Below, piece by piece: positions 38,901 through 45,295 of a stretch of 45,295 nucleotides of DNA. The translations under genes were made by a program, and so were the position numbers. Under the pieces are notes generated by a model. The model saw only the letters and a program-made list of their open reading frames with translations, did not search any database and was not told the DNA's origin. The stretch lies in contig CAMXAU010000023.1 of assembly GCA_947179325.1 (NCBI GenBank), positions 1-45,295 of the forward strand. The letters run 5' to 3'. Position 1 is the stretch's first letter; each line of letters opens with the position of its first letter. Source of the DNA: an uncultured Bacteroidales bacterium (GTDB lineage: Bacteria > Bacteroidota > Bacteroidia > Bacteroidales > UBA932).

Positions 38901-39669
38901 GTTCCTTGCGGATCCTGAGATAAAGCGAATATGTGTCATCAATGTCACCTTTTATGAATGACTCCTCAACCTGGACATCCTGGAGGACTGTCGTGAATGT
39001 AGTGTGGCGGCAATGGTCGCTCCAATATGTGTCAAGTATGCGCAGCTCCGTCTCTGACGGGTCGCGTCCCTCCTTCTGGAAATAGCTGACAACCTCGCGC
39101 AGGTCATCTGCATTCATTGCCAGACCCATTTCCCTGCAATATGGTGCAAGTTCCTCTTCCTTAAGTGCAGTCAGGCCTTCGAGCACCGGGACAGGCTTCA
39201 CTGCAGCATGTTCCGTGTCACTCAGCTTTGCAAGGTCCTTCTCGCGTGACTCGACGGCATTTATGACATAATGCCTGATTTTCGCGACATCCTCATCCGA
39301 CACGCTGCCGTCAAGTACAAGAAGCCTTGAACTCTTGATCCTCACATCTGCCTCAGGGTCAATCAGCCTGACACAGTCGACAGCGGATGCCGCCCTCTGG
39401 TCAAACTGCCCTGGAAGATATTCTACGGCAATATATTTACTGCCTTCGAGGCTACATTCGTCAGTTACCATGTCGGTAACAGTTTCACCGAACACACGGT
39501 AGCGGCTCTTTTCAAGCAATTCCGGTGTAAACCCGAAAAGGTCATAGACATTCAGGAGGCGCAACGAATCAAGGCTGAGCTGAAGATTCTCGTTCAACTC
39601 AGTCCTCAAACTGCCTGCCTCTACCTGAAATTCCGGATATTTTTCTACAAAAATGCGGTAATTTTCCAT
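35905..39669 (-). CDS. purL: Phosphoribosylformylglycinamidine synthase, large single-chain form
   Basis: Converts FGAR to FGAM with glutamine and ATP. 1254 residues, the large form that fuses synthetase and glutaminase, unlike the PurS/L/Q split. Visible: SDHCRHTTF early in the synthetase part, KNETHNHPTEIEPFGGA, a second half with GGKDSMSGTF, and a C-terminal class I amidotransferase with nucleophile Cys in GICNGFQ, catalytic His in AVSHGEGKF and the early FPGTNCDYD. Its ATG shares one base with the purE stop (TAATG) and its stop overlaps purC. Confidence 0.97.
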   Translation of the reverse strand: MENYRIFVEKYPEFQVEAGSLRTELNENLQLSLDSLRLLNVYDLFGFTPELLEKSRYRVFGETVTDMVTDECSLEGSKYIAVEYLPGQFDQRAASAVDCVRLIDPEADVRIKSSRLLVLDGSVSDEDVAKIRHYVINAVESREKDLAKLSDTEHAAVKPVPVLEGLTALKEEELAPYCREMGLAMNADDLREVVSYFQKEGRDPSETELRILDTYWSDHCRHTTFTTVLQDVQVEESFIKGDIDDTYSLYLRIRKELGREGKDICLMDLATVGARYLKAKGMLDDMEVSEENNACSIYVDVDVTDEGQETRTERWLLQFKNETHNHPTEIEPFGGAATCLGGAIRDPLSGRSYVYQAMRLTGAGDLWREVKDTRPGKLPQKVISRKAAHGYSSYGNQIGLATTNVHEMLHPGYEAKRLEIGAVVGAVKAESVRRESPAAGDVILLLGGRTGRDGIGGATGSSKEHTEASLETCGSEVQKGNAPEERKLQRLFRRPEVTRLIKKSNDFGAGGVSVAIGELADGLDIYLDRVPVKYSGLNSTELAISESQERMAVVIEAKDREEFERYCAGENVEVTYVADVTDTSRLRMYNGGKMVVDLSREFIDSAGAKHFAGAAVGPVEFRDPFRWTGDASADEDVILEDELSDRRQSLQKGLIEMFDSTIGRSTVLMPFGGALQTTPVQVSVQKLPVDGYTDTASVMAWGCDPYLSSWSPYHGSAYAVVDACAKVVAAGGDFSGMRFSYQEYFQRMSADRHTWGLPLSALLGALKMQVALGLPSIGGKDSMSGTFEDINVPPTLAAFGITTVDANNVISPELKWEGNKLYLVRHIPLANMMPDTDQLKRNWNYIHERILDGTIVSAYAVGLDSVAGSIAKMSFGNGFGINIKADKETLFGKYYGSIVVESQEPLDFEDAILLGEVTEGEDGMLHINGKKADIFEMMDVADRDFNEIYPSFCEPQHKRLVPAGLDNIKPLQAKKVELKYKGVPVETPVAYLPVFPGTNCDYDTAKAFRKAGAEVRMTTFCNLTAEDIMRSIQEMKKNISECHILALCGGFSAGDEPDGSGKFIVNVLNNSEIAEEVHRLLDRGGLILGICNGFQALVKSGLLPYGRLGQVTKESPTLFRNDINRHISQMVTTRVTSTNSPWLAGMSIGDLHTIAVSHGEGKFVVNEELAKELFANGQVAFQYADPIEEEATMESPYNPNGSYYAIEGIVSRDGRILGKMGHTERYEANLFKNIVDDGLEQPLFDNAVRYFRGK

Positions 39670-40136
39670 TAGATTTCAGCCTTCAATACTTTTTCTGTCT
39701 GTTTTTTTCTGTATTCAACAAGTTTCTGCCCGAGAGACTCATCGCTGATGGCAAGCATGGATACCGCAAGAAGTGCGGCATTCTTTGCCCCATTGATTGC
39801 CACAGTGGCGACAGGTACGCCGCCAGGCATCTGCACTATTGATAAAAGAGAGTCTAGACCACCCATGGTCTGGGTCCTGATCGGGACACCGATTACCGGG
39901 ACTGTTGTCAGCCCTGCCACAACACCGGCTACATGTGCTGCTCCGCCTGCCCCTGCAATTATGACGGATATACCGCGCTCCTTTGCAGTCTTGGCATACT
40001 CAAACATCAGGTCAGGAGTCCTGTGCGCACTGATGACGCGCTTCTCGAATCCGATTCCGAATTCGGCAAGTGTCTCTATCGCAGCTGACATTACGTCAAG
40101 GTCGCTGGTAGAGCCCATGATGATTCCAACTTTCAT
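39669..40136 (-). CDS. purE: N5-carboxyaminoimidazole ribonucleotide mutase / AIR carboxylase
   Basis: Forms CAIR in purine synthesis. 155 residues from ATG 40136, chosen because [14 protein letters not shown] is the canonical start; the frame is open further upstream but that part is the leader. Landmarks: SAHRTPDLM with the catalytic His, [15 protein letters not shown] and [12 protein letters not shown]. No purK is in the window, so whether this is the mutase (class I) or direct carboxylase (class II) is open. First gene of purE-L-C-F. Confidence 0.96.
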   Translation of the reverse strand: MKVGIIMGSTSDLDVMSAAIETLAEFGIGFEKRVISAHRTPDLMFEYAKTAKERGISVIIAGAGGAAHVAGVVAGLTTVPVIGVPIRTQTMGGLDSLLSIVQMPGGVPVATVAINGAKNAALLAVSMLAISDESLGQKLVEYRKKQTEKVLKAEI

Positions 40137-40245
40137 AGTATATATTTGCGAGTAAAATACCGCTGCATGGCATTCTGTGCAGGCCAGCCCTGTCTTCACC
40201 CATTCCCTCATCCACATGGCGGCATGCCCTGTCACAAAACAGGCG

Positions 40246-40275
40246 CAAAGGTAGTCAAATTTTCCGCGTCTTCAA
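40246..40275 (-). promoter_or_regulatory. Promoter of the purELCF operon
   Basis: On the minus strand: TTG (40273-40275), a 19-base spacer and TACCTTTG (40246-40253), a perfect consensus. The start near 40240 gives a leader of about 100 bases before purE. It can form GC-rich helices but matches no purine, ZTP or PRPP riboswitch that I recognise. Confidence 0.8.
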
Positions 40276-40333
40276 TAGGTATTTTACAGTAAAAAATATC
40301 TATCTTCGCGAAGTTTTTGATTAAGTCATTATT

Positions 40334-41899
40334 ATGAGGAACTTATATATCACTGATACCCTTTCACGCAAAAAGGAGCTTTTCATACCGGTAAACCCTG
40401 GCCACGTCGGACTCTACGTCTGCGGGCCGACAGTATATGGAGACGCACATCTTGGACACGCCAGGCCAGGAGTGACATACGACGTGCTCGTGAAGCTTCT
40501 CAGGCATCTCGGCTACAAGGTACGATATGTCAGGAACATAACTGATGTTGGACATCTTGAGCAGGATGCGGATGACGGAGAGGACAAGATAGCCAAGAAG
40601 GCACGTCTGGAGCAGCTTGAGCCGATGGAGGTCGTACAGGAATACACCCTGCGCTACCATCAGGCGATGCAGGCCCTCAATGTAGCACCGCCGTCAATCG
40701 AGCCGAGGGCTTCAGGACATATCATCGAGCAGATTGCCCTTGTGGAGAAAATCCTTGAGGCAGGATATGCATACGAAAGCAACGGTTCAATATATTTTGA
40801 TGTACAGAAATATGACAAGGACCACAAATACGGAATCCTTTCCGGACGTGTCCTTGACGACATGCGCGAAGGTACACGCGAACTTGACGGACAGGAGGAC
40901 AAACATGCGGCATATGACTTCGCATTGTGGAAAAAGGCTTCTCCCGAACATATAATGAGATGGCCGTCACCATGGAGCGACGGTTTCCCTGGCTGGCACC
41001 TCGAATGCTCAGCAATGAGCGAGAAATATCTCGGAAAAGAATTCGACATCCATGGAGGCGGAATGGACCTGATGTTCCCGCACCATGAGTGCGAACTTGC
41101 CCAGAACACTGCGTCACGCGGGACAGGCGGAGTAAGATACTGGATGCACAACAACATGATTACCATCAACGGCAAGAAGATGGGCAAGTCACTCGGGAAC
41201 TTCATTACCCTGGAGGAGCTTTTCACAGGAACCCACAAGATTCTTGAGCAGGCATATTCCCCTATGACAATAAGGTTCTTCATCCTGCAGGCACATTACC
41301 GCAGCACCCTTGATTTCAGCAACGAGGCTCTACAGGCAGCCGAGAAAGGCCTCAAGAAAGTACTGCTCGCAGCAAAGGACCTGAGGGAGATGGCTGCAGC
41401 CGCGGGAGTAGAGTCGAATTCCACCGGCACGCTTGGGCACAAGGCAAGCGAAATGGCATACGGGGAATTCAACACTGCAGTCGCCCCTGAGACATGCACC
41501 GCGACATCCGGGGAGATCTGCAAGATTTTCGACAATGTATATGAAGCTCTCTGCGATGACATGAACACACCTGTGGCATTGTCGCATATCTTTGATGCAG
41601 TCCGTATCATCAACTCGGCAAAAGACAAGAAGGCCGTACTTTCAAAAGAGGACCTTGCAGCACTTGTACAGCTGTTTGACGACATCGTATCCGGTGTCCT
41701 TGGCCTGAAAGACGAGTCAGGTGAAGGCGGCAAGGCGGCAAAGACCATTGACGGACTGATGGGCATGGTGCTTGAGCACAGGAAGGCGGCAAAGGCCGCG
41801 AAGGACTGGGCGACTTCAGACCGAATCCGCGACGACCTGAAAGCCATAGGTATCCTCATCAAGGACACAAAGGACGGGACTGAATGGACCCTGGAGTAG
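40334..41899 (+). CDS. cysS: Cysteinyl-tRNA synthetase
   Basis: Charges tRNA-Cys. 521 residues, slightly longer than the usual 460-480. The class I HIGH motif appears as HLGHARPG and KMSKS as [10 protein letters not shown]. Zinc ligands are visible in [19 protein letters not shown] and PHHECELAQ. Insertions around 365-400 ([15 protein letters not shown] and neighbours) account for the extra length. Divergent from purE. A weak -7-like TATCTTCG at 40301-40308 is the only promoter hint. Confidence 0.97.
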   Translation: MRNLYITDTLSRKKELFIPVNPGHVGLYVCGPTVYGDAHLGHARPGVTYDVLVKLLRHLGYKVRYVRNITDVGHLEQDADDGEDKIAKKARLEQLEPMEVVQEYTLRYHQAMQALNVAPPSIEPRASGHIIEQIALVEKILEAGYAYESNGSIYFDVQKYDKDHKYGILSGRVLDDMREGTRELDGQEDKHAAYDFALWKKASPEHIMRWPSPWSDGFPGWHLECSAMSEKYLGKEFDIHGGGMDLMFPHHECELAQNTASRGTGGVRYWMHNNMITINGKKMGKSLGNFITLEELFTGTHKILEQAYSPMTIRFFILQAHYRSTLDFSNEALQAAEKGLKKVLLAAKDLREMAAAAGVESNSTGTLGHKASEMAYGEFNTAVAPETCTATSGEICKIFDNVYEALCDDMNTPVALSHIFDAVRIINSAKDKKAVLSKEDLAALVQLFDDIVSGVLGLKDESGEGGKAAKTIDGLMGMVLEHRKAAKAAKDWATSDRIRDDLKAIGILIKDTKDGTEWTLE

Positions 41900-42000
41900 G
41901 GCTGTAGAATCAAGGTTGGAGATTCTCTTGGCGCCAGTAAAGACGAGGTTCCAAGACGCACAAAATACAACTCATTGAATATAAACATATTGCGCAAAGA

Positions 42001-42046
42001 CAGTTGCATTTAAAATTTCGGTGCATTCAAATTTTAAATGCAACTG
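42001..42046. repeat. 18-bp perfect inverted repeat at the edge of the IS30 remnant
   Basis: CAGTTGCATTTAAAATTT (42001-42018) and its exact reverse complement (42029-42046) flank a 10-base spacer. It stands about 100 bases after cysS and next to the transposase remnant. Either it is the fused terminal repeats of one or two insertion elements, or a hairpin acting as terminator. There is no long T-tract after it. Confidence 0.7.
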
Positions 42047-42076
42047 ACAGGTAATCAATTGGTTGCCAGTTGACAG

Positions 42077-42605
42077 ACGCAAAGGTGTTCCAATATATCT
42101 CATGAGACTATTCATCAATGGATATGGAGAGATAAAAAGTGTGGCGGGGATCTTTACTAATACCTCCGCCACAAAGGGCTAAAATACCGCAAAAGAGGCT
42201 TGCAGAAAATAGCAGAAGGCATATACCTAATGCGGTAGATATATCAGAACGACCGGGCATTGTCAACAAAAGGACGCGTTTTGGAGACTTTGAAATTGAC
42301 ACAATAGTTGGCGGCAGTCATTCTCAACATATTCTGACCATTACAGAAAGGTGCACCGGCTTGCTGATGACGCGCAAACTGGACAAGCCGACTGCAGCGG
42401 AAACTGAGAAGGAGATGATTGATGCGCTGTCTGTTCTGGCCAAGGAAGGCCAGGTCAGGACTATCACATCGGATAACGGACTCCGGTTCGCCAACCATCG
42501 GGCAATATCAGGAGCATGGGGAGCTGACTTTTATTTTGCTAAACCATATCACTCGTGGGAAAGAGGTACAAACGAGAACACCAATGGGTTAATAAGCAGG
42601 TATGG
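42077..42605 (+). pseudogene. IS30-family transposase remnant
   Basis: Only the middle of the protein survives. One frame reads HETIHQWIWRDKKCGGDLY, then a stop (TAA near 42158), then YLRHKGLKYRKRG. After a frameshift the next frame continues ENSRRHIPNAVDI, RTRFGDFEIDTIVGG (first Asp of the DDE site), ITSDNGLRF (second Asp) and SWERGTNENTNGLI (the catalytic Glu in the GTNEN motif). It then breaks off near 42600, where the family would go on with RQYFP. The N-terminal helix-turn-helix is missing. Internal stop, frameshift and both ends lost, so it cannot be active. Confidence 0.88.
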
Positions 42606-42626
42606 CTGTTCATCTTACGCGTCCTC

Positions 42627-43037
42627 TTACGCTTTCGTTTTGCGCTCCAAAACTGCTACAGCTATAATTGCCAGAATATGAAAGGCCATCATAGCTATAA
42701 TCAGGGCAAGAGGGACATTGCCTTTGGCAAAGAAAAACACCAGAAACAATGTCAAACAAAGCCCCTGGATTGAAAACAGAAGCCCAAGATGCCGTCCTTT
42801 TATTGCTTTCACCTTTCCTGCTGAAATCATAAATTTACGGACGATTGCAAACAGTCCGAAACTGCATCCGACAGCTATTTCTGAGTACATGACCCAGCCC
42901 GGCATTTCAAGCGAAAAGAACATCAGCACGAGAAAAAACATCGAGACCTCCCTTCCCATGAAGCACAAAAAATCATTCCTTGAAGCCATGTCCCTTTCCA
43001 ACCAGGCCAGCTTCTCTTCTTCAGTCATTTTTCTCAT
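42627..43037 (-). CDS. Small hypothetical membrane protein
   Basis: 136 residues (or 133 from the Met at 43028), with a charged N-terminus (TEEEKLAWLERD) followed by about four membrane segments in two pairs: VSMFFLVLMFFSL and VGCSFGLFAIVR, then LGLLFSIQGLCLTLFLVFFF and LALIIAMMAFHILAIIAVAV. No family recognised. It starts 4 bases inside the end of the upstream gene and ends about 20 bases from the break in the IS30 remnant. Composition fits the core chromosome better than the AT-rich flank. Confidence 0.6.
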   Translation of the reverse strand: MRKMTEEEKLAWLERDMASRNDFLCFMGREVSMFFLVLMFFSLEMPGWVMYSEIAVGCSFGLFAIVRKFMISAGKVKAIKGRHLGLLFSIQGLCLTLFLVFFFAKGNVPLALIIAMMAFHILAIIAVAVLERKTKA

Positions 43038-43408
43038 AAATCAAAACCTGTCCAAAAATCTGTAGAATAAGAAGCTACGACCAAACTATTATACACAATT
43101 TGCTTTTGTTCTTCTGTTAATTCATCAGAATTTTCTATGATTTCTATATACTTATTTGTTACTTCTACCGATTTATCAATCTTGACATCATAACCATCAT
43201 ATAATTCCAAATATTTTTCCACAATCATTCCGCTCTTTTCATCTGGCGCAAGTACAATTGCTTTGCCTCCGCTTACGATTTGTTCTGTCAAAAGATTACA
43301 GAGTTCAATAAATTTCGACTTCATCTCATTGCTATACAAAATTTGAAGGACTTCACTTTCTATTAACTCAGTACTTTTTGTCTTTAGGCTAACATCAGGC
43401 TGTATCAT
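43034..43408 (-). CDS. Hypothetical protein, possibly 5'-truncated
   Basis: 124 residues from the ATG at 43408, acidic and helical, AT-rich codons, no motif recognised. The same frame stays open upstream to a stop near 43484 and reads plausibly (DAIYVAEGHNAALDL), without a start codon, which hints that an earlier start or N-terminus was lost. It overlaps the membrane-protein gene by 4 bases. It lies downstream of the leader region at 43480-43761 and might be the gene that leader now controls. Confidence 0.5.
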   Translation of the reverse strand: MIQPDVSLKTKSTELIESEVLQILYSNEMKSKFIELCNLLTEQIVSGGKAIVLAPDEKSGMIVEKYLELYDGYDVKIDKSVEVTNKYIEIIENSDELTEEQKQIVYNSLVVASYSTDFWTGFDL

Positions 43409-43479
43409 TAAGTCAAGAGCTGCATTATGCCCTTCAGCAACATATATCGCATCTTGATTTTTAACCCTGGTCTTTATAA

Positions 43480-43761
43480 CAAGTTATTGCTCAATGGTTT
43501 ATGAGTGATAAGTCAGAAATATGGGCGTAAACTTTAACGGTACATTCTAAAGGGTGAAGATTTAACGCTTTTATTGTTTCTTAACTCGTTGGGTGTGCCA
43601 ACTTGGGCGTTTTCTTCTCTTTTCGGTGCAATTCGTTTCCGTTATTCCACTTCTATTTGGGCTTATCTCCTAAGCCTCTGCAAAGGTACGATATTTTGTC
43701 GTATAATATTCCTTGACCATCTCATTTGTGGATTCATTTTGTGTGCCGCACTGCAAATATA
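43480..43761 (-). promoter_or_regulatory. Structured leader with minicistrons, likely from a mobile element
   Basis: On the minus strand, two -7-like boxes are present: TATATTTG (43754-43761) and TACCTTTG (43681-43688), neither with a good -33. A 24-codon frame MNPQMRWSRNIIRQ... runs 43737-43663. Its stop lies in a hairpin GGCTTA-GGAGA-TAAGCC (43660-43676). A second hairpin GTTGG/CCAAC lies at 43588-43602. A three-codon frame Met-Tyr-Arg-stop is at 43545-43534. The layout recalls the tetQ leader of Bacteroides conjugative transposons, where a three-residue peptide is needed for control, but no tetQ is present. Confidence 0.4.
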
Positions 43762-44317
43762 CTAATGCCACCAATTCCCACGCAGCAAAGGGAAGGAGGG
43801 AAAAGAAATCTATTATTTTGGAGGGAGTGCAGTCTTCCGCTTGCCTTATTTGTTCCTGCTAAAATTAGCCCTTTCTGAAATAAAAATCAATAGTAAGCGT
43901 AATCGGTTCTTAAACCAAGAATTATTGTTGAATTGATTTTCTATTATTTCGTCAGTCGTTTGTCTCCGTTGCCGGATGCTTCATTAAGCCAAGCCGATGA
44001 ATAGGGAAAGGTTTTAGGGCAGTTTACTCTCTGCAGGAGGAAGAAACTGCTCCAAACGGTTTACCGCATGACCTTTCCATATTCAATGAGGCTGACTACA
44101 CTTTGCATCCGACATAAGGGAATAAACGGCTGGGATAAAAGCACTATTAAAGTGGCATTTGATACACGCTCCAAAGATGGAAACAGTTCTTATACACAGA
44201 AAACCGAAATGCTCATAATTTCAATATGGTCTATACCAAATTTTGACATTTCCAGCCGTAATTTGCTTCTTACTTTTTTCATCGTATCCCTTTAACCTAT
44301 CATTTGTAAACTTGCTA
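43762..44317. other. AT-rich stretch without a clear gene
   Basis: About 550 bases between the leader and the helicase-PIN gene. A plus-strand frame from 44068 to 44295 (75 codons) remains open upstream in-frame but has no recognisable motif. A conserved-looking GC-richer island at 43960-44080 may be the tail of a lost mobile-element gene. I can support nothing more. Confidence 0.4.
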
Positions 44318-45289
44318 TTATTTCCTTTCTGAAAGAAAATCTTTCAATGAAATTGTGGTAATGCCTAATCCGAGTGCTTTGGATTGCAGGAGATTGTCGG
44401 AGGTCAACAATATCGGTTTTTTATCCTCTGTCTTATATCTCAATGCAACGGAAAGAATAAGACAATCGGCTTTTTGTGCATCGAAACCAGCGGGAAGCAA
44501 TGACGGGTCGCCTTCTTCCATAGAGGAATAATTATTAAGAAAAGCCTTGTTGATGTTCTTAACTGCATCGTTTAGTACTTTATTGTCAATGCTTTGTTTC
44601 AATTTTAAACGGTCTAGTTCTTCCAATACTATCGTAGGAATCACAACTTTGTATTTTCCAACTTTTGAAATAATAGTTGGACATTTTACAAATACATTCG
44701 TGTCAATAATGAAAATGTTCTCCTTGTCCGCAACAATCTCCTTCAAATGTTTTTCAGGCAGAATGATTTTCCCAAGAACAGTTACCTTTAATTCTCCAGA
44801 TTTTATAGTTTGAGTCACGGATGGTTTTAATGCTGCAACTTTGTTTCCATTAATTTTCAGCAAGAAACGTCGAACCTCATTTGACATGAAGTTTTTAAGA
44901 ATCATTCTATCTGCAACAATTATAGTACAACGACTTGCACGAGATGTTGCGACATTAAAAAGTTCGCTGTCAAGAGAATAGGATACAGAAGCATTGGGAA
45001 TAAGGAAAATAGTATAATCGACAGTCAATCCCTGTATTCTGTCAACAGTTTCTATTTTCAGATTGTCTGGAATTTCCTCGCTGTGCAGTTTCGAGATGAA
45101 CGTCTTTTGCAATTCCTTGACTGTTTCTTTGAACTTGGATAGAATTGCGATTTGGACTTCGGGACTTTCTCTTAATATTCGTTCCGTCAAATCAAAGATA
45201 GCATTCAACGCATTTTCTGGTTTTTTGTCTCCTATTTTAAGGTTCATCGTCAAATTTGTTGCAAAAAGATTAGGGTAATCTACTGATTC
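44318..45289 (-). pseudogene. C-terminal part of an SF1 helicase fused to a PIN nuclease domain
   Basis: Numbering from the TTG at 45253 (311 residues): the start of the frame is the last part of a UvrD/Upf1-like helicase, with motif V (TVDRIQGLTVD, 69-79) and motif VI (FNVATSRASRC, 99-109). A PIN domain follows from about 178, with the acidic residues Asp184 (IIDTNVF), Glu211/212 (VLEELDRLK), Asp263 (KADCLIL) and Asp286 (LLTSDN). The N-terminal ATPase half with the Walker motifs is absent. The frame continues 12 codons upstream with helicase-like sequence (YPNLFATNLTMNLK) and hits TGA at 45290-45292. So it is either a broken gene or cut by an error at the window edge. AT-rich, like its surroundings. 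Confidence 0.75.
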
Positions 45290-45295
45290 TCAGTA
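45281..45295. repeat. Short palindrome at the window end
   Basis: TACTGA and TCAGTA flank TTC, a perfect 6-base inverted repeat ending exactly at the last base. It contains the TGA that closes the helicase-PIN frame. Confidence 0.5.

Noticed and set aside
40137..40240. Purine or ZTP riboswitch in the purE leader
   Set aside because: The conserved core sequences of those riboswitches are not present; only generic helices are seen.
1..45295. CRISPR array, prophage or complete insertion sequence
   Set aside because: No regularly spaced direct repeats, no phage structural genes and no intact transposase were found; only the IS30 remnant.

Overview
The window is a chromosomal segment from a member of the Bacteroidales (phylum Bacteroidota). 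Evidence: promoters of the form TTG-N19-TAnnTTTG, scarce Shine-Dalgarno sites, Bacteroidota-type RpoB/RpoC, LGSC/LTSC lipoprotein signals, and an IS30 remnant of the kind common in this group. The genus cannot be fixed from the sequence. The first 42 kb reads as ordinary, well-kept chromosome. The last 3 kb is AT-richer, gene-poor and full of mobile-element debris.

Layout. 1-4471 (+): the 3' part of a GH3 glucosidase, then purD and folD. 4548-8639 (+): a tight four-gene cassette (GT2 sugar transferase, tandem LAB_N membrane protein, GT39/ArnT-like transferase, UDP-glucuronate-4-epimerase-like enzyme) that together look like a pathway for putting a uronic acid or related sugar on lipid A or another envelope glycan. 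8656-21667 (-): the transcription/translation block, read right to left as tRNA-Thr(TGT), tRNA-Tyr, tRNA-Gly, tRNA-Thr(GGT), tuf, tRNA-Trp, secE, nusG, rplK, rplA, rplJ, rplL, rpoB, rpoC. It has a strong promoter at its head, hairpins after tuf and after rplL, and a terminator after rpoC.

21654-28286 (-): ssb, purA, two paralogous MFS transporters and dxs. 28508-31308 (-): purM-purH with its own -7 element and a long terminator. 31356-33150 (-): an envelope operon of one outer-membrane barrel and two small lipoproteins. 33257-33600 (+): a perfect Bacteroidota promoter in front of about 300 bases with no convincing gene but strong end-to-end base pairing, a candidate structured RNA. 33601-40275 (-): purE-purL-purC-purF, translationally coupled, with a perfect promoter and a terminator. 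40334-41899 (+): cysS. With purD, purM, purH, purA and folD, the window holds most of the de novo purine pathway spread over several transcription units.

42001-45295: an 18-bp perfect inverted repeat beside a decayed IS30 transposase, a small membrane protein, an orphan AT-rich gene, a structured leader with a 24-codon and a 3-codon (Met-Tyr-Arg) minicistron and two promoter-like -7 boxes, about 600 bases with no clear gene, and the C-terminal part of an SF1 helicase fused to a PIN nuclease domain that is cut off by a stop codon beside the window edge.
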